Part shown: one piece after another, positions 8,644-18,702 of the stretch
Position numbering within the stretch: the first letter of the stretch is position 1
Layout of the letters: every line of letters begins with the position of its first letter
Assembly: GCA_905221605.1 (NCBI GenBank)
Contig: CAJNDS010000617.1
Location: 65,001-102,967, forward strand
Length of the DNA stretch: 37,967 bases
Reading direction: 5' to 3'
Source: Symbiodinium natans
Lineage: Eukaryota > Sar > Dinophyceae > Suessiales > Symbiodiniaceae
The notes under the pieces: generated by a model
Database searches by the model: none
What the model saw: the letters and a program-made list of their open reading frames with translations, nothing else
Told to the model about the DNA's origin: nothing
Program-made: the position numbers and the translations under genes

Positions 8644-8890
8644 TATAAACCCGTACATCGCCACAGGCTTGTGGGTTCCCGAGCTCCATAAGACATAAGA
8701 GATTCCTGAACCCGCGTGCCATGGTCTGGCCAAGAACCCAATTCCCAGTCAAATGGGGGACCTCATACATGTGAACCACCTGGTGCAACCCTAGATGTTG
8801 CCAATTTAGCACGACGACACGCCGCATCTCGCGGGCCATCACAGCCCTTAAAGAAAAAATGAGCGCCACCATCTCCAGCATTTCCAGCAT
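8636..8890 (-). CDS. Open frame whose stop lies in the telomeric repeat
   Basis: An 84-codon frame from ATG at 8890 running toward the telomeric tract; its TAG stop is supplied by a TTTAGGG unit. The product is methionine- and leucine-rich in its first 30 residues, and no domain is recognised. If it was once a gene, its 3' part was replaced by telomere. It may also be a chance frame. Confidence 0.2.
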   Translation of the reverse strand: MLEMLEMVALIFSLRAVMAREMRRVVVLNWQHLGLHQVVHMYEVPHLTGNWVLGQTMARGFRNLLCLMELGNPQACGDVRVYKV

Positions 8891-11800
8891 CGTATACTCC
8901 TAGAAAATCAGCAGCGCAAGTCAACTGACAAACAGTTGCTTTGCTGCCGGGAAAACCTTAAATGCCATGTCCTGTACTGCATGTCTGCTGTTTGCGTTGC
9001 CTTGATGCGATTTTTGCTGCAGCAGCGGGAGGAACAAATGTTTTTGAGTGTGGCAGCCCTGGCACTTCCAACAGGTTGTGATGTTAAATGCAGCACAGTT
9101 AAAACTAGGCATCAAGCCTGCTGTCTAACGCATACAGGCTGATAGATGTGCTCGTGCCTCAAATGGCTGCTCACAAAAACGAGGCGAATGCTTCAAAGTC
9201 GCATTCTGCAAGGTTCGTCCTGCGCTCGATGTTGTGGCCGCGGGCGCCAGGAATGTACTTTCGATCGGTTCTGCAGGCTCTGAGATGTGTTTGGTCATGA
9301 CTACCTGGCCTAACTGACAGCGCCTGGCGCAGAGCTTGACCTTGCCGGTGTGCCTTCGCAGCTGGTGTGCGAGATGCCAGGAATTATTGTTTGCATACTC
9401 ATTGAACTTTGGCACATGCTGCAGTTCTGCCGGCGCAATTGTGAAAGGCCTTCCTCCAGAAGCCACAGCCTTGGAATTCCATCACTGATGTGCTAGCGAA
9501 CTTGACAGCTTCTTGCACTCTGATTGATGTTTGCAGAGAACAGACATTCTGTGCCTGGACCCAAGTACATAGGTGCTCACATGTGAGACATGTCGAAAGA
9601 CCATCGCTGGCATCCAGGTGAATAGCCACGACGGCATGGCCCACGGCTTGTTTGGAAACTTGCGGGTAGGCCCATCCGCCATGAAGTGCTGCGACTTTTG
9701 GCGATCGGGAACTTTCCACGATGTGGTGATTCGGTTGATTCAATTGGTTCTGTCTGCAGGTAAGCCCCGTGCTTGGCATAAATCAGGTGTATGTGCGTGA
9801 GAGCCTTGGGTATCCTTGGGTCGCCTCTGAAAATCACTAGCAATCAGCCAACCTCAGCGAGGCGTGTGGATGATTGGACCCGCAAGCTGGAAGACCCAAG
9901 CACTCGGCTAAGTTGTGCGGTTTTTGTGACATCGCTTGTGCATGCTTGTGCGGGCCCATTGGATGCGAACTTTGGGCGCTTGGGCTTTGAGGCGACTATT
10001 CCGTGGCCAAGTGCAAGGTCGTTGTGCATTCGCACGACGTGACGACAATCATGTGCGCCACTGTGCATCTCTAAAGTCTAAAGCCATGTCAGGAGGGAGC
10101 CACCATCGACAATACCATTGCCACGGTGACACCTCCGGCGACTTCCCAGGGACAGTTCAGTTCGGATGCGGGGGCACGCTTCCGAGAAGTGAATCGGAAT
10201 GGAAAGTCGGAATGGAGAAGTGAAGGCTTTCAAAGGCTTGAGCACAGATGTTGCAGAGTTGGCGCAATCAGAGGTGCAGCCCTGCCGAGGCCCACATGCC
10301 ATGGAGCAAGGTTGATTTGATGCCAATGGACGGTGGCATCGACAGAGCCGTGGAGTGGGACCCAGACAGGGTTCACTCAGCCTGTGATCTTCTTTGTGCA
10401 CATTGTGTGACACATTGTGATTACTTTGATTACTTGCTATTTGACACGGATCCCGCATTGCGCCAGGCACGTTGCACGCCTGTGCAACCTCTGGACGGTT
10501 TGATCAGTGTTTGATCCAACTGCTTTTTTCCCAGTTTGCATAGTTACGTGTGCAGCAGGTCAATGTTGGTCGTGATGTGTTTTGCATTGTCCTGGGCTTG
10601 ACGCGTAGGACTGCACAGAATCTTGAAGACTGCAAGGCGTGGGCGTGTTTCTGCGCTGGGAAAGTCCTAGAATCATGTGTTCGGAGACTTCGGGCCAGAG
10701 GGTTCAATGGCTGTGAGATGCCCAGGCTCTTTGCACCGATTTGTGCAAAGGGGTTGAGTTCCAAGCCGAGAACAGGGACTGTGAGGCAGGTGGCTTTGTC
10801 GAAGTTCCCGCGGCAATCCTTTTATCAGTCTTTGCTCGAGGTCTGGTATGGAGACGTCCTTTTCTCAACATCAAACCCAGGCTTTGAATGTGTTGCACTC
10901 AGGAACTTCTAGGCGAAACAAGTCAAAGTTTACATCAAAGGCTTCGCAGTGTGCTTTCAGGCTACGTTCGAAAGAACCAAGCCTCAGTCAGTCAGTCCCC
11001 TCGTCTCCCAAGGCACGCCAGGCAGACTAAATGAAGTTCACTGACGTCAGAGAGGACCCCCAAAAGGACCCCTAATTTTCGGAACTGCCTAGATTCGGGC
11101 AGCGCTGCTTGGTTTGGCACCCCAGTCGTTGCAAGGGAAGAAGAGGACCAGAAGTGGGTAGCCCCTCGGCCGCAAACAGTGAGTTGCGTGTTTTTTAAAA
11201 TTTTTAGGTTTGCCAGCGCCAAAGAACGAAGAGATGTTTAAGTGGGGCCCCCGCCATCCGCATCACTGAGGTCGGAATCATCTCGGAAGAGGAGCGCGAG
11301 CAGTGAACTCAGTGAACTCTCAGGGCGTGAGAGAAGCACACATGAATATACATGAATCTATGAAGCACACATGAAGACAACTTAGATGAATTACGGCGGT
11401 CACTGCGTGTTTCTGCGATGCATTTGCAAGAAATTTCGCAAGGCGGGAGCAGTCTGGCCGGATCATTGTGCCTCAGGCCAGCTACACTGCATATCCTTCT
11501 TGAGCCTGGGGCGTGCCACAAAATGCCATCAAAAAAAGGCCGCTTCTCGGTCACCTTAAGGTTCCATATGATGACATATTCCTTCTGAGCGCTTAGTGCA
11601 TCTCATGATCTCTCATGGACAGTTCTCCTGGTGTAGGCCGATTGCAAATCTCAGTTTTTCTGGGCTTGCATTTGCATAGCAGCTGAATTCAGAGCCTCTA
11701 AGGCAAACTCGATCGGAGGCGCCACCCATGGTCAGGAAGTTGGCGTGACATTGGCAGCGCGTGGGTTGCGTAAAGCAGCAGATATTGTACCGCTTGTGTC

Positions 11801-12754
11801 TTAACAGGTGGTACAGCGCAATGATGCTTGCAGCTACATCACTGCGGCAGCCTCAGCCCATCACTTCTTAGAAAGAGCAGAATCTCGCAAAATCTCGCAA
11901 ACACTGATTATGCCGAAGCTAGTCAGGAACTGAAACCTGATGCACTGCACGTGCGGGCAGCTTATTTCCACGGACTAATTGCCGTTAGGATGAGTTTGCT
12001 AACAGCTAGCAAGTTTATGCAGTTACTCCTTCTTGAGTGCTTGAAGAGTGCTGACGAGCAGCAAGTAAATCTGCCACCTCACTCTTTGTGAGTCCGAAAT
12101 TACGAAAAGTTCTTCCTAAAGTTCGAGGCCCATGACGCTCAGCCAATGTGTTGGGGCTTCGCGAGCTGCACGACATGCTTGACTTGAGCATCTGGGGGCG
12201 GCCCATCATGTCCCAGACGTTCCGATGTCCTAAGAGTTATCAACAAAGGAGGTGTATCTGCAGAACTACATTAACTACATTTTCAGACCCTATATGTTCA
12301 TCACTCTAGTAGCGAGGCATGACTCTCGAACCACGGAGCGCTGGAAGCAGAGGCACTGTTGAGTGCAAACACTCGACCCTTCATCGCAATGTCCACGTTG
12401 CCTGATGCGAAGCCCAATATCGCACAGCCGCCTTGCATGTCAACATCGGAAAATGTAATGGGCAGGGAAAGTGGAAACATGGACCATCCGAGGTCCTGAC
12501 GGTGTGTGCTAGCGGTACCCAGCATCATTCGTGTTCAACAGTACAATTCAATGCCGTTCTTTCAAGCGCCACCCTGATGCAGCACGCCTTTTGTGTCTTG
12601 AACTTTCCCATGTTCAGATCACTGGTGGCCACAAGAGCCAACGACCAGAGCCAAAGGACGCCAAGATATACCAAGGCTAGGAGGGAAAGTCCTCTGCCCA
12701 GTAATTTCCCTGTTGCTTTCAGGCTGCCATATGCTGCCATTTTCAAGCTCCCCT
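8891..12754. other. About 3.9 kb of single-copy DNA, no gene supported
   Basis: Open frames up to 160 codons occur on both strands with frequent overlap. Minus-strand frames at 9125-9466 and 9399-9779 and the plus frame at 10550-10912 have the most protein-like composition, but none shows a domain, signal or clear splice structure. I see no RNA gene, telomeric unit or local repeat here. Base composition is balanced, unlike the G/C-strand-biased repeats that begin at 12.75 kb. Confidence 0.45.
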
Positions 12755-13118
12755 CCTTTTGTGTGATAAGAAGAGCTACAAACCCACGCAAAACCCTAGC
12801 TTGTGAGGAAGCAGTGTCCCACCCAAGTAGGTTTAAACCACCCTCCTTTTGTGTGATAAGAAGAGCTATAGCTCTTGTGAGGAAGCAGGATTTGCTTAGT
12901 GTCCCACCCAAGTAGGGTAAAAACCGCCCTCTTTTTGTGCGATAAGAAGAGCTGAAATCTCTTGTGAGGAAGCAGGATTTGCTTAGTGTCCCACCCAAGT
13001 AGGGTTAAAACCACCCTCTTTTTGTGCGATAAGACCGTGTCAAACCCATGCAAAACCCACGCAAAACCCTAGCTCTTGTGAGGAAGCAGGATTTGCTTAG
13101 TGTCCCGCCCAAGTAGGG
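12755..13118. repeat. Irregular tandem repeat, four copies
   Basis: The unit contains tttgtgtgataagaagagct, then ttgtgaggaagcaggatttg and gtgtcccacccaagtaggg. Copies of ttgtgagga start at 12801, 12875, 12962 and 13076 (spacing 74, 87, 114), the last enlarged by an inserted aaacccatgcaaaacccacg segment. The ttgtgaggaagcaggatttt block is the same one that borders the higher-order units at 20-29 kb. Confidence 0.85.
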
Positions 13119-13359
13119 TTGACTTGTGAACTTTCCGGGGACCATGCCACTAAGAAAATTCCTCGAGGAAAGAAGTTGTTGTGGGAGAAGTGGGATGCAC
13201 AAACCCCATATACAGATTCATTTTACTTATAGGGTGAGGTTTAAGTAAAGTAAATTCATCGCAAGCGGCCAAATAGCTAGCGCTGTAGGGACCGCAAGCG
13301 GCCAAATGGGGTTTGTGCATCCCAAACCCTGGGATTTGCATTGGGTTTTAAATGAACGG

Positions 13360-13510
13360 AGATCATATAGTGGGACACTAAGCAAATTTAGGCCCCATAT
13401 AGTGGGACACCAAGCAAATTGAGACCTGAAAAGGTGGGACACTAAGCAAATTTGAAGAGCCCTATGGCGTCAGAGACCTTATATAGTGGGACGCGAAGCA
13501 AATTCAGACT
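13360..13510. repeat. Short dispersed-tandem element, four copies
   Basis: The core gtgggacactaagcaaattt recurs four times between about 13371 and 13502 with 30-55-bp spacing and one or two changes per copy. Two copies are preceded by 'catatag' or 'tatatag'. Related sequence (cttatataactaagcaagtt) is at about 16530. Confidence 0.8.
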
Positions 13511-13689
13511 TTCTAAACTTGAAACCAGGATTTGGTCGAAGACAGGTCCTGTCATTTTCAATGAAATCGTCCCTACAGTTTACTAGCGTGCTTAAACCGC
13601 CCACAGAGGGATAACACCGCAATGTACTTTTCTGTGGCCCTCCCACAAAGGGATGAAGTTCAAGAGCTCAATTTAGCTGGCTCATGGTT

Positions 13690-13800
13690 TTGGACAGTAA
13701 GACGAAATTAAGAAACATTTTTGGAAATTAAGACGAAAGTAAGACGAAATTAAGACACGGTTTTCAATACTAAGATGAAAGTAAGACAAACTTGGCGCGA
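13690..13800. repeat. Imperfect simple repeat of aagacgaaatt type
   Basis: Runs of aagacgaaa(tt/gt)aag alternate here on the plus strand. The complementary form (ttaatttcgtcttactttcg) fills about 33200-33355 in the opposite orientation. This is low-complexity DNA and no coding is likely. Confidence 0.75.
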
Positions 13801-13835
13801 GCCATTTGGTCAAGTTCAAAAATCTCAATGTACTC

Positions 13836-13963
13836 AGCTCTTTGAACTTGGCGCGAGCTATTTGGTCATGGCGCGAGCTGTTTGGTCAAGTACATTGAGC
13901 TCTTTGAACTTGACCAAATAGCTCGCGCCATGACTAAATCGCTCGCGCCAAGTTCAAAGAGCT
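13836..13963. repeat. Inverted repeat, 55-bp arms
   Basis: The left arm 13836-13890 and right arm 13909-13963 are reverse complements at 52 of 55 positions, with an 18-base spacer. Each arm contains two copies of the ggcgcgagct / agctcgcgcc motif. Further direct copies of tgaccaaatagctcgcgcca follow to about 14095. Confidence 0.85.
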
Positions 13964-14103
13964 GCAATTTAGCTGGTTGTAGCTGAGAGCTCTCGGAACT
14001 TGACCAAATAGCTCGCGCCATACCCAGCTAAGTAAATTGAGCCTTTTGAACTTGACCAAATAGCTCGCGCCATGACCAAATAGCTCGCGCCAAGAGTTGG
14101 TCC

Positions 14104-14860
14104 TTCAGTTCACAGGGAAAAACGGAGGCTAACAAAATGGGGCTGCTTATCTGTTCAGTTGCCGGCAAGAAGAAAGAACGAAGAACGGAGACCAACAAAA
14201 TGGGGCTGCTGATCTAGCCTTTCAGTTCACAGCAACAAAACGGAGACTAAAAAATGGCGCTGCTTATCTGTTCAGTTGCCAACAAGAAGAAAGAACGAAG
14301 AACGGAGACTAACAAAATGGGGCTGCTGGTCAAGTCTTTCAGTTCACAGCAACAAAACGGACACTAACAAAATGGCGCTGCTGATGAGTTAGTTCAGTTG
14401 CCAGCAAGAAGAAAGAACGAAGAAAGGAAACTGTTCACAGCAAGAAACGAAGACTAACAAAGTGGGGCTGCTTATCTGTTCAGTTGCCGGCAAGAAGAAA
14501 GAACGAAGAACGGAGACTAGCAAAATGGGGCTGCTGATCTAGTCTTTCAGTTCACAGCAACAAAACGGACACTAGCAAGATGGGGCTGCTTATCTGTTCA
14601 GTTGCCGGCAAGAAGAAAGAACGAAGAACGGAGACATGACATTCTTTTGGGGTGCTACACACGACGGCACTTCTGCAGGGTGGAGCACCGGGTTTTCTCC
14701 CAAACGTGGTTTTCCCTGTGCCCCCATGTTCTTAATTGGTGCTTTTGGGAGCACATGTCTCTTACACCGACAGCCGGCACTTCGTAACCTTGTGTGCATG
14801 CGCATAGCGAAAAGAACGGAGACTAACAAAATGGGGCTGCTGATCTAGTCCTTCTCGGGT
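14104..14860. repeat. Tandem array, about 118-bp unit, five to six copies
   Basis: The unit has caagaagaaagaacgaagaa, cggagactaacaaaatgggg, ctgctgatctagt and a ttcagttcacagcaacaaaa part. The caagaagaa block starts at about 14166, 14283, 14405, 14491 and 14609 (spacing 117, 122, 86, 118). The final copy is split by a foreign 177-bp segment. Confidence 0.85.
14636..14812. mobile_element. 177-bp insertion flanked by 11-bp direct repeats
   Basis: This segment interrupts the last unit of the 118-bp array. The 11 bases agaacggagac stand on both sides (14625-14635 and 14813-14823), as expected of a target-site duplication, although loss of intervening array sequence could leave the same pattern. 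It has no terminal inverted repeats. Internally GGTGCT and AGCACC can pair across about 27 bases. The segment is open on the plus strand but no protein is recognised. No second copy is seen in the window. Confidence 0.45.
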
Positions 14861-15139
14861 TTAGCGTTACCCTAAGCAAATTTGGCCCTGTTTTGGTGCA
14901 AAAGACCTTGTCAAAAACCGCCCAAAAACCTGTGCGGGCAACGTAATCGTGGCTCCATAACCCGGCGCGAGCTACTTGGTCACAGCTGCAACAAATGTTT
15001 AGGGTTTCGGGTTTAACGGGTTAGCGCGTAGGGTTTTTTCTTACAGTTTGCAAATTGTAAGACAATTGCAGCGTCCCGAAAAGTGAAAAGTTCTCGATGT
15101 CTTGGGTCATTGGGAAGTTTAGGGTTTTAGGGCTGTCGG

Positions 15140-15613
15140 GATTTGTGGAGGAGAGCATGATGAGCATCAGCTGGGTTATTTCCGGCCACAGGGGCCCCTA
15201 GGCTCCAGACGCTTGCCAAACCACACCGCCCCAGTGATTGAGCAGATTTGACGAGGCGGGAGGAGAGCATCATGAGCATCAGCTGGGTTATTTTCCGGCC
15301 ACAGGGCCCCCTAGGCTCCAGACGCTTGCCAAACCACACCGCCCCAGTGATTGAGCAGATTTGACGAGGCGGGAGGAGAGCATCATGAGCATCAGCTGGG
15401 TTATTTTCCGGCCACAGGGCCCCCTAGGCTCCAGACGCTTGCCAAACCACACCGCCCCAGTGATTGAGCAGATTTGACGAGGCGGGAGGAGAGCATCATG
15501 AGCATCAGCTGGGCCATGTTCCGGCCACAGGGCCCCCGAGGCTCCAGACGCTTGCCAAACCCCACCGCCCCAGTGATTGAGCAGATTTGACGAGGCGGGA
15601 GGAGAGCATCATG
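15140..15613. repeat. Tandem array, 113-bp unit, about 4.2 copies
   Basis: The marker gagagcat lies at 15151, 15263, 15376, 15489 and 15602, spacing 112 then 113 three times. Copies are nearly identical. The minus strand stays open across it, but since 113 is not a multiple of three each copy is read in a new frame, which argues against coding. Confidence 0.9.
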
Positions 15614-16065
15614 GCCACAGGGCCCCAGGACGTTTTGGAATTTCCTCACGATCCCAGCAAATTTGCCCAAAACGCCCTCTTCGAGTTGGTTGTGAGCCGA
15701 GGAAAATCTTTTTCTGCACCGTGGGAATCGAATCACCTGTCCTAAACCCTTTTTCGAGTTGGTCGTGAGCCGAGGAAAGCCGTACCCTAAAGCCGTAGCC
15801 GCTTTGCTCCGAGCCGAGGAAAATCTTTTACGGCTACCTTGATGCCTCATTTTTCTGCCGAATAACCTGCCCAAAACGCCCTCTTCGAGTTGGTTGTGAG
15901 CCGAGGAAATCTGTTTCTGCACCGTTGGAATCGCCCTTTTTCGAGTGGGTTGTGAGCCGTAGGGTTTCTAGGGTGGTTGGGAGTAGGATTTGTTACGGAT
16001 AAGAGTGGGATTTTAAACACCTGCCCATTCCATTTGCTTATGGCACCGCCCCAACCCTTGGGGGC
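15614..16065. repeat. Diverged copies of a tcgagttggttgtgagccga element
   Basis: About five copies of the tgagccgaggaaa motif, usually preceded by cgagttggt(t/c)g, fall between 15680 and 15960, alternating with 'ctttttctgcaccgt(g/t)ggaatcg' stretches. The right part joins the taagagtgggattttaaaca and cccattccatttgcttatgg elements shared with 16.65, 18.43 and 33.75 kb. No gene. Confidence 0.65.
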
Positions 16066-16239
16066 GGGGCAAACAAGTCCATAAGGTTTTCCCAGGTCTG
16101 CTTGCTCGGCGAAAACCTTCTGGCCCGAATCTGACCTGGGAAAACCCTTAAACTTGAAACCCAGATTCGGGCCATAGGGCCATAGAAGGTTTTCGCCGAG
16201 CAAGCAGACCTGGGAAAACCTTATGGACTTGTTTGCCCC
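16066..16239. repeat. Inverted repeat, 68- and 78-bp arms
   Basis: The left arm 16066-16133 and right arm 16162-16239 are reverse complements except for a 10-base insertion in the right arm that duplicates gggccata. The loop is about 28 bases. Relatives of the arm (aacttgaaactcagattccg … gcaagcagacctgggacc) occur at about 33919 and 34037. Confidence 0.85.
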
Positions 16240-16253
16240 CCCCCCCCCCCCCC
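16236..16253 (+). repeat. Run of 18 cytosines
   Basis: An uninterrupted C18 tract at the outer edge of the inverted repeat, standing where related copies have the 'ccccgcccccc' of the 53-bp satellite. The length is likely to be unreliable in any assembly. Confidence 0.9.
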
Positions 16254-16993
16254 AAGATGGGGCCCAACAAGCGACCGAAAGGCCGGGAAGGCCCGGATTT
16301 GTTTCAATCCTACGGTCCCCAAACAGCAGGATGCTAGTTGAACACGCTCGGTCCCCAAAACTTGAAACCTTGCAAAGCAACTTCTTCGGATTCGCTTTAT
16401 AAACGAGCACCGAGGAAGGGGACATACGACAAACCTGTGGGGCCCTCACCAGACTCTACGAGCATCAAGGGAGGGACATCCGACAACCTTTAGGGCCCCA
16501 GGTTTTTGGCGCGGGCTTACGCAGAGACCTTATATAACTAAGCAAGTTTGGGCTACTTTCCGCCTACGTTCCGCTACGTTCCGGCCTGTCCAGCGGCCTG
16601 TTTGGCTTAGAGGTGCGTCTTGCAGGGGTGTGGTTGGGGCGGTGCCATAAGCAAATGGAATGGGCAGGTGTTTAAAATCCCACTCTTATCCGTAACAAAT
16701 CGTACTCCCGGTCTTGGTGGCACGGGAGGGGACATACGACAAACCCAGAGACCTTATAAGCCAAGGATCCCGTCCGTGTCTGGACAAAAATAAACCCAAC
16801 CACCCTAGAAACCCTAGGACCTTACAGCCCTATTATGGGGGTAGGGGTGTGGTTGGGCGGTGCCATAAGTAAATGGAATGGGCAGGTGTCCCCTCCAAGG
16901 CGCACCTCTAAGCCAAACGCCCTCCTCCAAGGCGCAAGCGCCCGTGTTTAATATGGGGAAAATCCAAAACAGGCCGGAACGTAGGCGGAACGT
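16254..16993. repeat. Mosaic of local repeat fragments
   Basis: Pieces of several families lie end to end: a copy of the tacgttccgcctacgttcc element (16555-16590), the gcacctctaagcc minisatellite core in reverse (16606-16630), the ccattccatttgcttat block in reverse (about 16640-16660), the taacaaatcgtactcccgg element (16692-16745) and 'cagccctattatggggg' near 16826. No gene. Confidence 0.6.
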
Positions 16994-17330
16994 AACCCAG
17001 CCCTCCTATGAGGAAAAGCAAAAAGAGGCTTGAAATGGGGTTTTGGACACCTAAGGCGCATCTTGGAGGGGGTGTTTGGCTTAGAGGTGCGTCTTTTGGA
17101 GGGGGGTGTTTGGCTTAGAGGCGCGTTTTGGAGGGGTGTGTTTGGCTTAGAGGTGCACCTTGGAGGGGGGTGTTTGGCTTAGAGGTGCGTCTTGGAGGGG
17201 TGTGTTTGGCTTAAACACCCCCCTCCAAAAGACGCACCTCTAAGCCAAACACCCCCTCCAAGATGCGCCTCAGGTGTCCAAAACCCCATTTCAAGCCTCT
17301 TTTTGTTTTTCCTCATAGGAGGGCTGGGTT
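16994..17330. repeat. Large near-perfect palindrome, 118-bp arms
   Basis: Arm 16994-17111 and arm 17213-17330 are reverse complements with only about two mismatches seen. The 101-base centre consists of the G-rich minisatellite unit. The outer part of each arm is the 'aacccagccctcctatgagg' element and the inner part is the minisatellite. It could extrude as a cruciform or hairpin. Confidence 0.85.
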
Positions 17331-18298
17331 TGGCTTAGAGGTGCTCCTTGGAGGGGGGTGTTTGGCTTAGAGGTGCGTCTTGGAGGGGGGCGCTTGCGCC
17401 TTGGAGGAGGGTGTTTGGCTTAGAGGTGCGCCTTGGAGGGGGGTGTTTGGCTTAGAGGTGCGTCTTGGAGGGGGGCGCTTGCGCCTTGGAGGAGGGTGTT
17501 TGGCTTAGAGGTGCGCCTTGGAGGGGGGTGTTTGGCTTAGAGGTGCGTCTTGGAGGGGGGCGCTTGCGCCTTGGAGGAGGGTGTTTGGCTTAGAGGTGCG
17601 CCTTGGAGGGGGGTGTTTGGCTTAGAGGTGCGTCTTGGAGGGGGAGCGCTTGCGCCTTGGAGGAGGGCGTCTTGGAGGGGGGGCGCTTGCGCCTTGGAGG
17701 AGGGGTTTGGCTTAGAGGTGCGCCTTGGAGCGGGGGTTTGGCTTCGAGGTGCGTCTTGGAGGGGGGCGCTTGCGCCTTGGAGGAGGGCGTTTGGCTTAGA
17801 GGTGCGCCTTGGAGGGGGGTGTTTGGCTTAGAGGTGCGTCTTGGAGGGGGGCGCTTGCGCCTTGGAGGAGGGTGTTTGGCTTAGAGGTGCGCCTTGGAGG
17901 GGGGTGTTTGGCTTAGAGGTGCGTCTTGGAGGGGGGGGCTTGCGTTTGGCTTAGAGGTGCGCCTTGGAGGGGGTGTTTGGCTTAGAGGTGCGTCTTGGAG
18001 GGGCGCTTGCGCCTTGGAGGAGGGCGTTTGGCTTAGAGGTGCGCCTTGGAGGGGGTGTTTGGCTTAGAGGTGCGCCTTGGAGGGGGGTGTTTGGCTTGGA
18101 GGTGCGTCTTGGAGGGGGGGCGCTTGCGCCTTGGAGGAGGGCGTTTGGCTTAGAGGTGCGCCTTGGAGGGGGTGTTTGGCTTAGAGGTGCGCCTTGGAGG
18201 GGGGTGTTTGGCTTAGAGGTGCGTCTTGGAGGGGAGGCGCTTGCGCCTTGGAGGAGGGTGTTTGGCTTAGAGGTTCGCCTTGGAGGGGGGTGTTTAAA
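17331..18298 (+). repeat. G-rich minisatellite, 85-bp composite unit
   Basis: The basic 31-34-bp unit is tttggcttagaggtgcgtct followed by tggaggggggtg. Two such units plus a cgcttgcgccttggaggagg segment make a composite unit; the cgcttgcgcc marker recurs at about 17391, 17476, 17561 and 17647 (spacing 85, 85, 86). The G/C strand bias is strong. Open frames through it encode only Gly/Arg/Leu/Ala-rich repeats and are not annotated. Confidence 0.9.
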
Positions 18299-18530
18299 AC
18301 CAAAGTAAGACGAAATTATAGGGTTTATTTTTGTCCAGACACGGACGGGATCCTTGACTTATTATGTCTCTGGATTTGTCGTATGTCCCCTCCCGTGCCA
18401 CCAAGACCGGGAGTACGATTTGTTACGGATAAGAGTGGGATTTCAAACACCTGCCCATTCCATTTGCTTATGGCACCGCCCCAACCACACCCCTGCAAGA
18501 CCCACCTCTAAGACCTCTAAGCCAAACACC
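18299..18530. repeat. Mosaic repeat flank of telomeric tracts
   Basis: Contains aagtaagacgaaattatagg, the gacacggacgggatcc piece, the taacaaatcgtactcccgg element in reverse, and the cccattccatttgcttatgg and gcacctctaagcc-like blocks. It ends at cca aacacc immediately before the telomeric repeats. Confidence 0.65.
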
Positions 18531-18702
18531 AAACCCTAAACCCTAAACCCTAAACCCTAAACCCTAAACCCTAAACCCTATTATGAGGAAGCAGGATTTT
18601 TTAAACATCTGCCCATTCCATTTGCTTATTGCTAAACCCTAAACCCTAAACCCTAAACCCTAAACCCTAAACCCTAAACCCTAAACCCTAAACCCTAAAC
18701 CC
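18531..18702 (-). repeat. Two C-strand telomeric tracts with a 52-bp spacer
   Basis: CCCTAAA repeats fill 18531-18580 (about seven units) and 18633-18702 (ten units), almost without variants. The spacer 18581-18632 is a piece of the local composite repeat (aggaagcaggattttttaaa then cccattccatttgcttattg). The orientation is that of a chromosome end belonging to the right-hand flank. Perfect units inside a repeat mosaic mean either recent insertion or repair by telomerase, or a misjoined end. Confidence 0.95.

Noticed and set aside
14104-15613. Regularly spaced repeats as a CRISPR array
   Set aside because: The units of about 113-118 bp are repeated as wholes without unique spacers, and the setting is eukaryotic.
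15781-15810. Spliced leader match at ccgtagcc
   Set aside because: Only the first bases of the leader agree, and the following sequence (gctttgctccgag) does not match.
15127-15922. Minus-strand frames of up to 173 codons across the 113-bp array
   Set aside because: Each 113-bp copy is read in a different frame, so protein repeats are not maintained.
17331-18298. G-quadruplex promoter region
   Set aside because: Guanine runs are separated by more than 20 bases, so classical intramolecular quadruplexes are unlikely, and no gene follows.
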